A stretch of 25,293 nucleotides of DNA from Verrucomicrobiota bacterium. GTDB lineage: Bacteria > Verrucomicrobiota > Verrucomicrobiia > Opitutales > Opitutaceae. The position numbers and the translations under genes are program-made. This document shows positions 1-7,341 of the stretch, piece by piece. Location of the stretch: the NCBI GenBank assembly GCA_023426435.1, contig JAFAAS010000140.1, positions 1-25,293 of the forward strand, given 5' to 3'. The notes beneath the pieces were generated by a model, which saw only the letters and a program-made list of their open reading frames with translations, searched no databases and was not told where the DNA came from. Each line of letters starts with the position of its first letter. Position 1 is the first letter of the stretch.

Positions 1-27
1 GCCATCGCATCCATCGCCCGCTTCTAA
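1..27 (+). CDS. 3' end of an upstream gene (partial)
   Basis: Frame 1 reads eight sense codons (AIASIARF) and a TAA stop, followed by 19 nt before the next start. The codons are G/C-ending like those of the neighbouring genes, and the short gap before a co-directional gene suits the tail of a real gene. An aromatic final residue is also typical of outer-membrane beta-barrels, but eight residues cannot identify a family. This is only a plausible partial CDS. Confidence 0.3.
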   Translation, partial: AIASIARF

Positions 28-46
28 CTCCTCTCTTTCTGCCCCC

Positions 47-1762
47 ATGAAACTCCCCGCGCTTCTCCTCGCTCCCCTCATTCTCTTCCTCGCCTCACCC
101 TCCTTCGCGCAACCCGCCGCGAACTCCGCCACCCTCCCCAACGTCACTCTCACCCCATCCGAAATCATCCCGCTCTGGCCCAACACTCCGCCCGACGAAT
201 CCACCCCGCTCCCACCCGAACACATCCTCCCCGATCGTCCACGTCCGTTCGATCAAATCACCCACGTCTCCATCCCCACGCTCTCCGTTTTCCTCCCTCC
301 CGCCGCCCAACGCACCGGCACCGCCGTGCTCGTCATCCCCGGCGGCGGACTCGAACGTCTCGCCCTCGAACACGAGGGCTACGAGGTCGCCCAATGGCTC
401 AACACCCACGGCCTCGCCGCGTTCCTCCTCAAATACCGCGTGCCACCCCGCGATCCCGAAAAACGCTGGCGCGCCGGTCTCCAGGACGCCCAGCGCGCCA
501 TGAGCCTCATTCGCGCGCGCGCCGCCGACTGGCACATCGACCCATCATCCGTCGGCACCGTCGGCTTCTCCGCCGGCGCCGAAATCAACGTCCTCCTCTC
601 CACGTATCACAAATCCGGAGACCGCCAATACCCGCGCCTCGACTCCGCCGACGACTCCTCCACCCGGCCCGATTTCAACCTCGCCATCTACGGCGGCGGT
701 TTCGCCCACGTCCGCGCCAACTCGCTCCGCGACGACATCGCCACGCGTCTCGATTCCTCCACGCCGCCGATGTTCATCGTCCACGCCTTCGACGACTACG
801 CCCAGAGTTCGCTCATCCTCATGCAGGCGCTCAAACGCGCCAACATCCCGTCCGAGCTCCACCTCTTCGCCGCCGGCGCCCATGGTTTCGGCGTCCGCAA
901 CTCCGGCCTCCCTGTCGCGAAATGGCGCGACCTCGCCCTCGACTGGCTCCGCTGGCAGGGTTTTTTGGATACACCCGCCATCCGCGATTTCGCTTCTACC
1001 TTCTTCCACGCCTTCGACACCCGCGCCACGCCACTCCCGCGCTTTTCCTCCTCGCCCGCCCTCACGCTTACCGACGCCTTCGCCGCCCAGCAGCGCATCG
1101 TCCGCGCCGAGCTCGCCCGCGGCGCCGAAATCGCCGGCTATAAGGGCGCCTTCGCTTCCGCCGCCGCCCAACAATCCGCCCAGCTCAACGGCCCCCTTCA
1201 CGGCATCCTCTTCAAATCCGGCCGCATCGACGTCTCGCCTTCCTCCCCCACCGTCATCCGTCTGGAACCCAACCGCCCGCTCTACATCGAAACCGAACTC
1301 GGCTTCATCCTCGCCACCGACATCGCCACCCAACTCACCACACCGCGCCAGGCCCTCACCACCCTCGAGGCCGTCGTTCCGGTCATCGAGCTCCCCGTCA
1401 ATCTCGCCGCCGTCACCGACGGCACATTCACGCCCGCCGATCTCGTCGCCGGCAACGGCGGTTCCGACCGCTACCTCGTCGGCCCCGCCGTCTCCCCGCA
1501 GAATCTCGGCGATCTCGACGCCCTTCCAATCACCCTGCGCCGCGACAACGAGCTCCTCCACGAAACCACCGGCGGCATCGTCGCCCGCGGCACCGCGCAA
1601 CATCTCATGGCGATGATCAACCAGATCGTCGCCCAAGGCCGCGTCCTCCATCGCGGCGATCTCATCATCACCGGCGCCCTCCCTCGACCTCACGCCTCCC
1701 AACCCGGCCACTACTCCGCCGACTTCGGTCCGCTGGGACGTATCCATTTCGAACTACGGTAA
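47..1762 (+). CDS. exported alpha/beta-hydrolase (acetylesterase-like) fused to a 2-keto-4-pentenoate-hydratase-like domain
   Basis: 571 aa. Residues 1-21 form a signal peptide ending SFA-Q. Residues 40-305 are an alpha/beta-hydrolase of the BD-FAE/acetylxylan-esterase type: oxyanion motif IPGGG, nucleophile elbow GFSAG with Ser175, Asp249 in HAFDDY and His279 in AGAHGFG. The same family occurs alone at 7342-8241. Residues 340-571 align by eye over their whole length with MhpD-type 2-keto-4-pentenoate hydratases: an AQQ...ARG helix, ETE (Glu415, Glu417) and Glu448 at the metal-ligand positions, DLVAGNGGSDRYLVG, and GDLIITGAL near the end. MhpD enzymes are normally separate, cytoplasmic, metal-dependent hydratases, so a secreted fusion to an esterase is unusual. 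Both active sites look intact. The substrate is unknown; deacylation followed by hydration or lyase chemistry on an unsaturated sugar acid is conjecture. Confidence 0.85.
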   Translation: MKLPALLLAPLILFLASPSFAQPAANSATLPNVTLTPSEIIPLWPNTPPDESTPLPPEHILPDRPRPFDQITHVSIPTLSVFLPPAAQRTGTAVLVIPGGGLERLALEHEGYEVAQWLNTHGLAAFLLKYRVPPRDPEKRWRAGLQDAQRAMSLIRARAADWHIDPSSVGTVGFSAGAEINVLLSTYHKSGDRQYPRLDSADDSSTRPDFNLAIYGGGFAHVRANSLRDDIATRLDSSTPPMFIVHAFDDYAQSSLILMQALKRANIPSELHLFAAGAHGFGVRNSGLPVAKWRDLALDWLRWQGFLDTPAIRDFASTFFHAFDTRATPLPRFSSSPALTLTDAFAAQQRIVRAELARGAEIAGYKGAFASAAAQQSAQLNGPLHGILFKSGRIDVSPSSPTVIRLEPNRPLYIETELGFILATDIATQLTTPRQALTTLEAVVPVIELPVNLAAVTDGTFTPADLVAGNGGSDRYLVGPAVSPQNLGDLDALPITLRRDNELLHETTGGIVARGTAQHLMAMINQIVAQGRVLHRGDLIITGALPRPHASQPGHYSADFGPLGRIHFELR

Positions 1763-1791
1763 ATCTCCGATCTGACAGCGCCTGCTTCCTC

Positions 1792-1819
1792 TCAGCTCCG
1801 CTTTCACCTTCGGAGCTGA
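1792..1819 (+). terminator. stem-loop downstream of the fusion hydrolase gene
   Basis: A perfect 9-bp inverted repeat TCAGCTCCG / CGGAGCTGA encloses a 10-nt loop, 30 nt after the stop of the fusion gene. No T-tract follows, so it is not a classical intrinsic terminator. It could stabilise the mRNA 3' end, act with Rho, or lie in the leader of the next gene (start at 1858). Confidence 0.4.
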
Positions 1820-1857
1820 CCGACCTGCGCGTTCGTCCACTCTCGCGGACGTTACCC

Positions 1858-2307
1858 ATGAACATCGTCGCCTCCACCCAACACCCCCTTCGCCGCGAGA
1901 AACGACTCGTCGCCGTCCCCGACAGCTCCGCCGCGCCGCCGCCTTCGGCTGTCAAATCCCTCCTCGACTCCGCCGTCGTCGCCGCGAAACCGACCAGCGC
2001 CATGGTCGCCGGTTGGAAGCTAACCACCGTGCCTCACATGGTCTCGAACGACGACCTCACGTCTCTGTTCATGAAGAACAACGTCCCCCAACCCAAAGCC
2101 GTCGAAATGGCCCAGGAGGTCCGCGGTTTCTTCGCCAATCCCATCGTTCGCACCGTCACCGTCGCCATCTCCGGCGGAGTGGCCGTTTATCTCGTCGTCC
2201 AAAAAACCGCCTGGTCCAAAAACACCAAACTCGCGATCGCCATCATCGCCGGTCTCCTCTTCGGCGGCCTCTACCTCCTGCTGCGACACTTCGGTTATCA
2301 AACCTGA
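1858..2307 (+). CDS. small membrane protein with two C-terminal transmembrane helices
   Basis: 149 aa; no family recognised. Residues 1-60 are polar and Pro/Ala-rich. A short amphipathic stretch follows (SNDDLTSLFMKNN, then a helix with AVEMAQEVRGFF). Two hydrophobic segments follow at about 98-115 (VRTVTVAISGGVAVYLVVQ) and 124-143 (LAIAIIAGLLFGGLYLLL), joined by a short basic loop, with a short charged tail. The topology suggests a helical hairpin in the inner membrane with the long N-terminal part on one side. The ATG follows the upstream stop by 95 nt and has no clear Shine-Dalgarno. The last 10 nt overlap the end of the convergent gene at 2298-2594. Codon use matches the neighbours. Confidence 0.7.
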   Translation: MNIVASTQHPLRREKRLVAVPDSSAAPPPSAVKSLLDSAVVAAKPTSAMVAGWKLTTVPHMVSNDDLTSLFMKNNVPQPKAVEMAQEVRGFFANPIVRTVTVAISGGVAVYLVVQKTAWSKNTKLAIAIIAGLLFGGLYLLLRHFGYQT

Positions 2308-2594
2308 CGCCGCGACAACGCCACCGCGCCGCGCTTCCGCCACTCCCGCTTCCGCATCGACAGCTCCCGCAGCGTTTCACCCAGCTCCGCGGAAATCCGC
2401 CCCGCCATCACCGCGCCCCATTTCTCCCGCCGCGCCTGGTCCAGCCTTTCCTCGAGCCACTCCGCCTGACGCTGCAGCCGCTGAATCTCTCGCTCCGGCG
2501 TGCGCAACGCCGGATCGCGCGCCTTCAACAGGCCATTCACATACGCGGCCACGCCGATCGCGAAAATCGCCAAAACCACCAACGCATCTAACAT
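2298..2594 (-). CDS. small membrane-anchored coiled-coil protein
   Basis: 98 aa; no family recognised. Residues 1-20 (MLDALVVLAIFAIGVAAYVN) are one hydrophobic segment, followed by a long charged helix rich in Glu, Arg, Gln and Leu (PEREIQRLQRQAEWLEERLD...) that looks like a coiled coil, and a basic tail. The layout fits an N-terminally anchored cytoplasmic coiled-coil protein. It lies 61 nt downstream of the glycosidase-like gene on the same strand, so it could be the last gene of that unit. Its end overlaps the end of the convergent membrane-protein gene by 10 nt. No strong Shine-Dalgarno is seen. Confidence 0.6.
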   Translation of the reverse strand: MLDALVVLAIFAIGVAAYVNGLLKARDPALRTPEREIQRLQRQAEWLEERLDQARREKWGAVMAGRISAELGETLRELSMRKREWRKRGAVALSRRQV

Positions 2595-2655
2595 GGGAAA
2601 CAGGGTTCACCCCACCCTGCACCGCTTTCGTCACTTCGCCACTCGCCAGCTCGCC

Positions 2656-4917
2656 TCACCCGATCACCCACACGTCGTGATCCGTCACCGTCGTCACCTC
2701 AAACTCGCACCAGCCACCTTCCACGCGCGACGCCATTTTCTCTCCTCGCACGAGCGATCGCACTTCCACCTCCGCGATATCCGTCCCCAACTCCACGCGC
2801 ACCCGCAGCGGCCCCACGTCGATCAACTCATGCACCGGCGTCCGCCACGTGCCCGCACTCGTGAGATTCACCAGATGCAACACCCGTCTCCCGCGCTGCC
2901 GATACAAATGACAATCGATCAGCCCTCCGCCTTCCACGCTCACCGGCACCTGTCCTTTCACCACCCACCGCACCACGCTCGCCAGTAAATCGCCCTGGTC
3001 CGGCAGATACTCGCGCGCAAACCGACGATCCACATCCGCCGCCAGATAAGCCACGCGCCCGCCCGCCGCGTGCTCGCGCAACACCAGCCCCGGAATCTCC
3101 GTCCGCGGCTCCCGCATCCACACCGCCTCCACCGGATTCACCGGCACCGGCGGCACAAACGTCAACGGCACCACCGCTCCCGCATCGACGTTCAACTTCT
3201 CCAGCATTCCGCCAAAACCGATCACATCCGTTCCCGCAAACCCGCGCACCACTTCGTGCCGCGCTTCGCCCGCCGCTTCCGCCGGCAATCGCAGATACGT
3301 CTGACGCCACTCCTTCGCCCAGCTCGTCCGCTTCGCCTCATCGCGCCAGCCATGCTCCGCCGGCACATGCACGCCCAATAAATCCGCGAGCGCGAAATCT
3401 TCCCGCGCGTCGCCCCACTCGTTGCACAACGAGCTCATCCCCGTCGCCAACAAGCTTCCGCCGCTCTCGACGAATCGCCGCAGCACTGCCACCTGCGCAT
3501 CCGACAACGCCGCCACATTCGGCAAAATCAAAAGCTTCAACCCCAGCTCCGCCACTTCCCGCTCCAGGTCGTCCGCATGCACCGGCACATACGGAATCCG
3601 TCCGCGCACCAGCGCCTGCGTCCATCCATTCCACGGATCGTCCACGTGCGCGCCACCGTCGTCCCGCCCGAAGAAATCCATGTTCCGCTGCGACCACACC
3701 AACCCGACCGTCGCCACCGGACGCCGGTTGATCAAAAACTCCTCGTGCTCGCGATGCCACTGCCACAGCGGCACCGCCGTCTCGAACATCCGCCGGTCCT
3801 CCTGCACCGATCCGACCATGTGCCACCAGGGCTGCACGCCGCCCGCAAATCCTTCCACCGCCCACATCCGCACTTCCGCCGCCGGTTTCGCCGCCAGCCG
3901 GAAATTGTTCTCCGTGAGATGATACATCGCCATGCTCTCGGGCACGATCTTGTCCCAACCGCCCGTGCTGCGTATCCGTTTTCCCACTTCACCGTTGTGC
4001 TGGAAGCCGCGATTGTCGTGACGCCTCTGATCGTCCAACATCACCAGCTCCGCCCGCCGATACACTTCGCGGTCGTCCCGAAACACCCGCGACTGCCAGT
4101 TTTGCGATCCCGCCATCATCCCCACCCAGATGCAATGCGGCCCGCCCGCCTCCTTCGTCGTCCGATTGAAGTGATCCCAAATCTCCAGCCGCCGTTCGTA
4201 ATTCCACATGATCCACTCGCGATAAACCGGTGAATTCCAATCCGCCTTCCGCGGAATCCCCTCACCCGTCCGCGCGCGAAACTTCTTCTCGCAGTTCACA
4301 CAGAAACAGGGCTGATGCCGCATCGGCCCATTCCAGTTGTTGTCCGTAAATCCTTCCGGCCGGTAACGCGTCGCGATCTCCCGCAACACCGCCGGCATAT
4401 ACTCGTCGTAATACGGCCCGTTCACGCACGCCTGATACAGATTCGTCCACGTGTAAGGCTTCCCGTCCGCGTCATGCGCGAACCAATCCGAATGCGCCCG
4501 ATAAAACGCCTCGTCCGCGCGGTTCGAATCCATCCGCGAAAACACCGCCAGCCCGTCCTCGTGCGCCGCGCGCGTGATTTCGCCAAACAAATCCCGATCG
4601 CCCAAAAACTCCGCCCGTCGATGAAACGCCACGTTCGTCGGATAATACGCCGTGATCCCTCCGCCGTTCACCACCACGCCATCCAGCGCCGTCCGTTTCC
4701 AATACGCCCGCCACTCGCCCAAATCGAACCGCGCCGGATCGACTTCCGTCAAATTCGTCTGCCCCCAACGCACACATCGCCGATACCACGGCTCCTCGCC
4801 CGACCCGGTTGTATCCGCCGCCTTGAGACGCCACGCGCCGGCCATCGCAAGCGCCGCCGCGCCCGCCGCCGTCTTCACAAACTCCCGCCGGCTCAACTCG
4901 TTTGAATTTTCGTTCAT
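2656..4917 (-). CDS. Tat-exported GHL6/GH42-like glycoside hydrolase family protein
   Basis: 753 aa. The N-terminus carries a twin-arginine signal (SRREFVK at 9-15, a hydrophobic Ala-rich segment, probable cleavage near residue 33). Residues about 45-390 look like a TIM barrel of the hypothetical glycosyl-hydrolase family 6 type (GHL6): DGVVVNGGGITAYYP, FTDNNWNGP, then a Cys cluster C-F-C-V-N-C followed by a KKFR motif, as in other barrel proteins of this group. Residues about 400-620 resemble the GH42 beta-galactosidase trimerisation domain (LKLLILPNVAALSD..., SGGSLLATG). The C-terminal ~100 residues look like a beta-sandwich. An AGGAG-like element (AGGAG at 4931-4935) lies 13 nt before the ATG. 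It probably acts on a plant or algal glycoside in the periplasm. Catalytic residues cannot be assigned from sequence alone. Confidence 0.75.
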   Translation of the reverse strand: MNENSNELSRREFVKTAAGAAALAMAGAWRLKAADTTGSGEEPWYRRCVRWGQTNLTEVDPARFDLGEWRAYWKRTALDGVVVNGGGITAYYPTNVAFHRRAEFLGDRDLFGEITRAAHEDGLAVFSRMDSNRADEAFYRAHSDWFAHDADGKPYTWTNLYQACVNGPYYDEYMPAVLREIATRYRPEGFTDNNWNGPMRHQPCFCVNCEKKFRARTGEGIPRKADWNSPVYREWIMWNYERRLEIWDHFNRTTKEAGGPHCIWVGMMAGSQNWQSRVFRDDREVYRRAELVMLDDQRRHDNRGFQHNGEVGKRIRSTGGWDKIVPESMAMYHLTENNFRLAAKPAAEVRMWAVEGFAGGVQPWWHMVGSVQEDRRMFETAVPLWQWHREHEEFLINRRPVATVGLVWSQRNMDFFGRDDGGAHVDDPWNGWTQALVRGRIPYVPVHADDLEREVAELGLKLLILPNVAALSDAQVAVLRRFVESGGSLLATGMSSLCNEWGDAREDFALADLLGVHVPAEHGWRDEAKRTSWAKEWRQTYLRLPAEAAGEARHEVVRGFAGTDVIGFGGMLEKLNVDAGAVVPLTFVPPVPVNPVEAVWMREPRTEIPGLVLREHAAGGRVAYLAADVDRRFAREYLPDQGDLLASVVRWVVKGQVPVSVEGGGLIDCHLYRQRGRRVLHLVNLTSAGTWRTPVHELIDVGPLRVRVELGTDIAEVEVRSLVRGEKMASRVEGGWCEFEVTTVTDHDVWVIG

Positions 4918-4939
4918 TGTAGTTTTCCCACTCCTGGAG

Positions 4940-4959
4940 GCGCGGTGCCCTCACCGCGC
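4940..4959. repeat. GC-rich palindrome between PQQ-dehydrogenase and glycosidase genes
   Basis: GCGCGGTG-CCCT-CACCGCGC forms a perfect 8-bp stem with a 4-nt loop. It lies downstream of the PQQ-dehydrogenase gene and 22 nt upstream of the glycosidase-like start on the same strand, so it would sit in the leader of the latter. No T-tract follows on either strand. It looks like a REP-type intergenic palindrome; copy number elsewhere in the genome cannot be seen here. Confidence 0.5.
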
Positions 4960-5020
4960 ACAAAACGCTTCATCCTCTCAACCCTCGCACGGCCGCCGAG
5001 GACGCAAAAACTCTCTCCTT

Positions 5021-5050
5021 CTTGCGCCTCTTTGCGCCTCTTTGCGGCCA
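5021..5050. repeat. short tandem repeat, three 10-mers of TTGCGCCTC type
   Basis: Three consecutive decamers, CTTGCGCCTC, TTTGCGCCTC and TTTGCGGCCA, lie just downstream of the PQQ-dehydrogenase stop codon (the gene runs on the minus strand). A related degenerate array lies upstream of the same gene at 7291-7320. The tract is non-coding and less GC-rich than its surroundings. Confidence 0.55.
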
Positions 5051-5061
5051 TTCCATCGCCG

Positions 5062-7221
5062 TCACCTCCGCTCCGGCAGCGCAAACGCCACATACGCGTC
5101 CCCGCTCTTCGTCCCCATCTTTCCGCCGCCGCACGCGATCACGACAAACTGCCGGCCATTCACCTCATACGTCGCCGGCGTCGCATACCCGCCCGCCGGC
5201 AGCTTCGCCTTCCACAGCTCGCGGCCCGTCTTCTGATCAAACGCCCGAAAATGCTCGTCCTTGCTCGCACCGATAAAAATCACGCCGCCCGCCGTCACCA
5301 CCGGCCCGCCATAATTCTCCGTTCCCGTCGCCGGAATTCCCTTCGCCGTCAGCTCCGGATACTCGCCCAGCGTCGTCTTCCACACATACTCGCCCGTGTT
5401 CAGATCGATCGCATTCAACGTGCCCCAAGGCGGACGCACCGCCGGATACCCGTCGGGATCGAGGAATCGATTGTAACCCGTGTGCGTGAAGGGCGGCTCG
5501 CGGAAGCCGGGCTTGTCCTGGTCCGACACATAGGTCGTCCACTGTTCCTCGCTCACTTTTTCCTCCTGGTCATTGCTCCGCTTCGGCGCCGGCGACTCCG
5601 CTTCGCCCCGGATAAAGCCCACCACCGCATGCCGCTGCGCCTCCGATAAAAACCCCCACGGCGGCATCACATTCCGACCTTTCGTCACCACCTCGAAGGT
5701 CTCCTCGCGCGTCAGCCGACGATTCACATCCGCCAGCGACGGAATGCTCGCCGCCACATTTCCTTCGCGATTCGCCCCGTGGCAACCGGTGCAATTCTGC
5801 AAATAAACCTGCTCGCCCAACGAGGTCGCACCGCTCGCATCGATCATCGCGAGAATCCACGGCATCTCGTTGCTGTTCACATAAAGAATTCCGTGCGGAT
5901 CCACCGCCGCTCCACCCCACTCCGCTCCGCCATCGAACCCCGGAAAAATGATCGTCCCTTCCCGGCTCGGCGGCTGAAACATCGCATGCGGCCGCAACCG
6001 CGCAAACCGCTCCAACACCGCCCGCCTCGCTTCCGGCGTCCGGTTCGTGATCTCCTCCGCCGTGAACAACTGCCGCGCAAAGGGCGCCGGCTTCACCGGC
6101 ACCGGCTGCGTCGGCGAGGTCACTTCGCCCGCCAGATCCGACGTCGGCACCGCGATGTCCTCGATCGGAAACAGCGGCTCGCCCGTCTCGCGGTGAAACA
6201 CAAACACATGCCCCGACTTCGTCACCTGCGCGACCGCGGGAATCTCTTTCCCGTCGCGCTTCACCGTCAGCAAATTCGGCGGCGCCGGCGGATCGCGATC
6301 CCAGATGTCATGCCGCACAAATTGATAATACCACACGCGTTTGCCCGTCGCCGCTTCAAGCACGAGCAGGCAGTTGGCATAAAGATTGTCGCCCACGCGA
6401 TCGCCGCCCCAAAAGTCGAACGTCGCCGATCCCACCGGACAAAACAACAGCCCGCGTTCTTCATCCACCGTCATGCCCGTCCACACGTTGACGCCGCCCA
6501 CGCGCTGATACGCATCCTCCGGCCACGTCTCGTAACCAGGCTCCCCCGGCTGCGGCAGCGTGTGAAACTTCCAAACCATTTTTCCCGTCCGCACGTTATA
6601 CGCGCGAATATGCCCGGGCGCCGCCGGCGCCGGTCCTTCCCCCAGGCGCATGCCCATCACAATCAAATCCCGATAAACCACGCCCGGCGTGTTCGCCTGT
6701 ATCGCCAATCCTGTTACATCGCGGTCGAGCCCCTGCGAAAGATCCACCCGACCCTTCTCCCCAAAATCCTCGAACAACTTCCCCGTCTTCGCATCGATCG
6801 CGTGCAACCACTTGCCCGCCCCGAATAGAATCCGCTTCTCGTCTCCACCCGCCCAATACGCCAGCCCGCGATTCACCCCATTCGGCTCCGCCGGCTCGAA
6901 ACGCCACAGCTCGCGTCCCGTCGCCGCATCCAGCGCGAACACTTTCAACCGCGGCGTCGTGCCATAAAGCACGCCGTCGATCACCAGCGGGTTGCACTGA
7001 ATCTGCGTCTGCTCCGTCGCGTCACCCGCGTTGAACGTCCACGCCACTTTCAACTCGCTCACGTTTTCCGGCGTGATCTGCAACAGCGTCGAGTAGTGGC
7101 TCCCCGCCTTGTCCCCCAAATAAACCGGCCAATCGCGGTCCGCGGCGAAGCTCGCAGCGCAAGAAAGTAACCACAAAACAACCGGCAACATCAGCCGGCA
7201 GGGGGTGCTCGGGGTCAACAT
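5062..7221 (-). CDS. PQQ-dependent dehydrogenase with inserted cytochrome c domain
   Basis: 719 aa from the chosen ATG. A signal peptide (LMLPVVLWLLSCAASFA-A) precedes DWPVYLGDKAGSHYSTL and ITPENVSELKVAWTF, the usual opening of quinoprotein glucose/alcohol dehydrogenases. An eight-bladed propeller is expected, with repeated A-x-D-x-x-T-G-x-x-x-W blade motifs (FALDAATGRELWRF, AIDLNTGEYVWK, AFDQKTGRELWK). A c-type haem site NCTGCH (Cys477, Cys480, His481) with downstream Met candidates lies in an insert between propeller blades. The enzyme should oxidise a sugar or alcohol in the periplasm and pass electrons to the respiratory chain; the membrane region of E. coli Gcd is absent. An in-frame extension to 7326 was rejected because it runs through a tandem repeat and would precede the signal peptide. 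No PQQ biosynthesis gene is in the window. Confidence 0.9.
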   Translation of the reverse strand: MLTPSTPCRLMLPVVLWLLSCAASFAADRDWPVYLGDKAGSHYSTLLQITPENVSELKVAWTFNAGDATEQTQIQCNPLVIDGVLYGTTPRLKVFALDAATGRELWRFEPAEPNGVNRGLAYWAGGDEKRILFGAGKWLHAIDAKTGKLFEDFGEKGRVDLSQGLDRDVTGLAIQANTPGVVYRDLIVMGMRLGEGPAPAAPGHIRAYNVRTGKMVWKFHTLPQPGEPGYETWPEDAYQRVGGVNVWTGMTVDEERGLLFCPVGSATFDFWGGDRVGDNLYANCLLVLEAATGKRVWYYQFVRHDIWDRDPPAPPNLLTVKRDGKEIPAVAQVTKSGHVFVFHRETGEPLFPIEDIAVPTSDLAGEVTSPTQPVPVKPAPFARQLFTAEEITNRTPEARRAVLERFARLRPHAMFQPPSREGTIIFPGFDGGAEWGGAAVDPHGILYVNSNEMPWILAMIDASGATSLGEQVYLQNCTGCHGANREGNVAASIPSLADVNRRLTREETFEVVTKGRNVMPPWGFLSEAQRHAVVGFIRGEAESPAPKRSNDQEEKVSEEQWTTYVSDQDKPGFREPPFTHTGYNRFLDPDGYPAVRPPWGTLNAIDLNTGEYVWKTTLGEYPELTAKGIPATGTENYGGPVVTAGGVIFIGASKDEHFRAFDQKTGRELWKAKLPAGGYATPATYEVNGRQFVVIACGGGKMGTKSGDAYVAFALPERR

Positions 7222-7290
7222 GCGCGCGAGTAAACGCACCTCCCCACCATTGCCAAGCCGCATGAAAGCGCGCCGCCCGTCCCCGCCCGA

Positions 7291-7320
7291 CCTTCGCGAC
7301 TCTTCGCGTCCTTCGCGCGA
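7291..7320. repeat. degenerate decamer repeat upstream of the PQQ-dehydrogenase gene
   Basis: Three tandem 10-mers, CCTTCGCGAC, TCTTCGCGTC and CTTCGCGCGA, lie between the esterase stop (7342) and the PQQ-dehydrogenase start (7221). They share the pyrimidine-TTYGCG core of the tract at 5021-5050. The position inside a possible N-terminal extension of the dehydrogenase argues that the extension is not translated. Confidence 0.45.
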
Positions 7321-7341
7321 ATACACCCCAACCGCTTCACC

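Noticed and set aside
1829..1837. Single GCGTTCGTC resembling the LytTR box, upstream of the gene at 1858
   Set aside because: No second copy at about 21 bp and no LytTR gene nearby; a single 9-mer of this composition is expected by chance. A similar single match near 18366 was dropped for the same reason.
2013..2591. Arg/Pro/His-rich open frame on the plus strand
   Set aside because: It overlaps two better-supported small genes and shows the composition of a shadow frame in C-skewed DNA, with no domain or signal.
7222..7326. Upstream start for the PQQ dehydrogenase
   Set aside because: It would place 35 polar residues, partly encoded by the decamer repeat, before the signal peptide.
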